In this document: piece after piece, positions 5,926-6,341 of the stretch
Layout: each line of letters starts with the position of its first letter
Position numbering within the stretch: the stretch's first letter is position 1
Source: an uncultured Lachnospiraceae bacterium
GTDB lineage: Bacteria > Bacillota > Clostridia > Lachnospirales > Lachnospiraceae
DNA: 6,341 bases
Direction of reading: 5' to 3'
Assembly (NCBI GenBank): GCA_902803305.1
Contig: CADCPL010000248.1
Coordinates: 1 to 6,341 of the forward strand
Made by a program: the position numbers and the translations under genes
Notes under the pieces: generated by a model
Databases searched by the model: none
What the model saw: only the letters and a program-made list of their open reading frames with translations
Told to the model about the DNA's origin: nothing

Positions 5926-6341
5926 ATTTTCATGTGATGACCCTGTTTCCGGATATGATATTAAACGCTCTTTCGGACAGCATAATCGGAAGAGCGATAG
6001 AAAACGGTCTGATATCCGTTGAAGCTGTAAATATCAGGGATTTTGCATTCAACAAGCATAATAAGGTTGATGATTACACGTACGGCGGCGGAGCGGGAAT
6101 GCTGATGCAGGCCGAACCTGTCTACAGATGCTATGAGGATATCATTGGAAGGATTGGAAAAGACGGGGTAAGAGTTGTATATCTGACACCTGCGGGAGAT
6201 GTTTTCGATCAGCGCATGGCACAGGAACTGTCCCAAGAAGAAGATCTGATACTTCTTTGCGGCCACTATGAAGGAGTGGACGAGAGGGTCCTCGAAAAGA
6301 TAGTCACGGATAATGTATCCATCGGGGATTTTGTCACTACC
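5922..6341 (+). CDS. trmD: tRNA (guanine-N1)-methyltransferase TrmD, N-terminal part (partial)
   Basis: TrmD methylates N1 of G37 next to the anticodon of certain tRNAs, using S-adenosylmethionine, and so prevents +1 frameshifting. The window holds the first 140 codons of a protein usually about 230-250 residues long; it is cut by the right edge, not broken. The start MNFHVMTLFPDM is typical. DDYTYGGGAGMLMQAEP at 50-66 and the SPOUT trefoil-knot cofactor-binding segments are visible: YLTPAG at 87-92, CGHYEGVDERV at 113-123 and SIGDFV at 133-138. The ATG overlaps the rimM stop (ATGA). rplS would be expected beyond the edge. Confidence 0.96.
   Translation, partial: MNFHVMTLFPDMILNALSDSIIGRAIENGLISVEAVNIRDFAFNKHNKVDDYTYGGGAGMLMQAEPVYRCYEDIIGRIGKDGVRVVYLTPAGDVFDQRMAQELSQEEDLILLCGHYEGVDERVLEKIVTDNVSIGDFVTT

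Overview
The window looks like chromosome of a low-to-mid GC Firmicute, most likely class Clostridia and probably Lachnospiraceae. That rests on the gene order smc-ftsY ... ylxM-ffh-rpsP-khpA-rimM-trmD, on the short FtsY that lacks a long acidic N-terminal domain, on purine-rich GGAGG-type ribosome binding sites, and on the protein sequences themselves. The genus cannot be fixed from this sequence alone. All recognised genes are on the + strand.

Left block (1-2250): the last codons of smc are followed 2 bases later by ftsY, the SRP receptor. Seven bases after ftsY comes a PLP-dependent threonine ammonia-lyase with one C-terminal ACT domain. The tight spacing suggests one transcript.

Middle block (2251-3160): a 105-base gap with a candidate promoter precedes a 246-residue Ala-rich protein with a signal peptide, which I do not recognise. 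It ends at a very strong intrinsic terminator (12-bp perfect stem and eight T). This gene is the accessory element of the window: it sits between the two halves of the SRP/translation cluster and appears to be its own transcription unit, or at least the end of one.

Right block (3142-6341): ylxM, ffh, rpsP, khpA, rimM and trmD (cut by the window edge) form the conserved SRP/ribosome-maturation operon. YlxM and Ffh act in co-translational membrane targeting with FtsY. S16, RimM and KhpA act on the small subunit or RNA, and TrmD methylates tRNA G37. A near-consensus sigma-A promoter (TTGACA, 17 bases, TATGAT) lies directly before ylxM. Its -35 box is inside the 3' arm of the upstream terminator stem, so terminator and promoter share bases, and the predicted transcript would start only a few bases before the ylxM ATG.

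No CRISPR array, tRNA, rRNA, insertion sequence or phage gene was seen. No stretch over 300 bases lacks a gene. I saw no clear evidence of a wholly new multi-gene system. The least ordinary points are the overlapping terminator/promoter, the possible near-leaderless ylxM mRNA and the unknown secreted protein.
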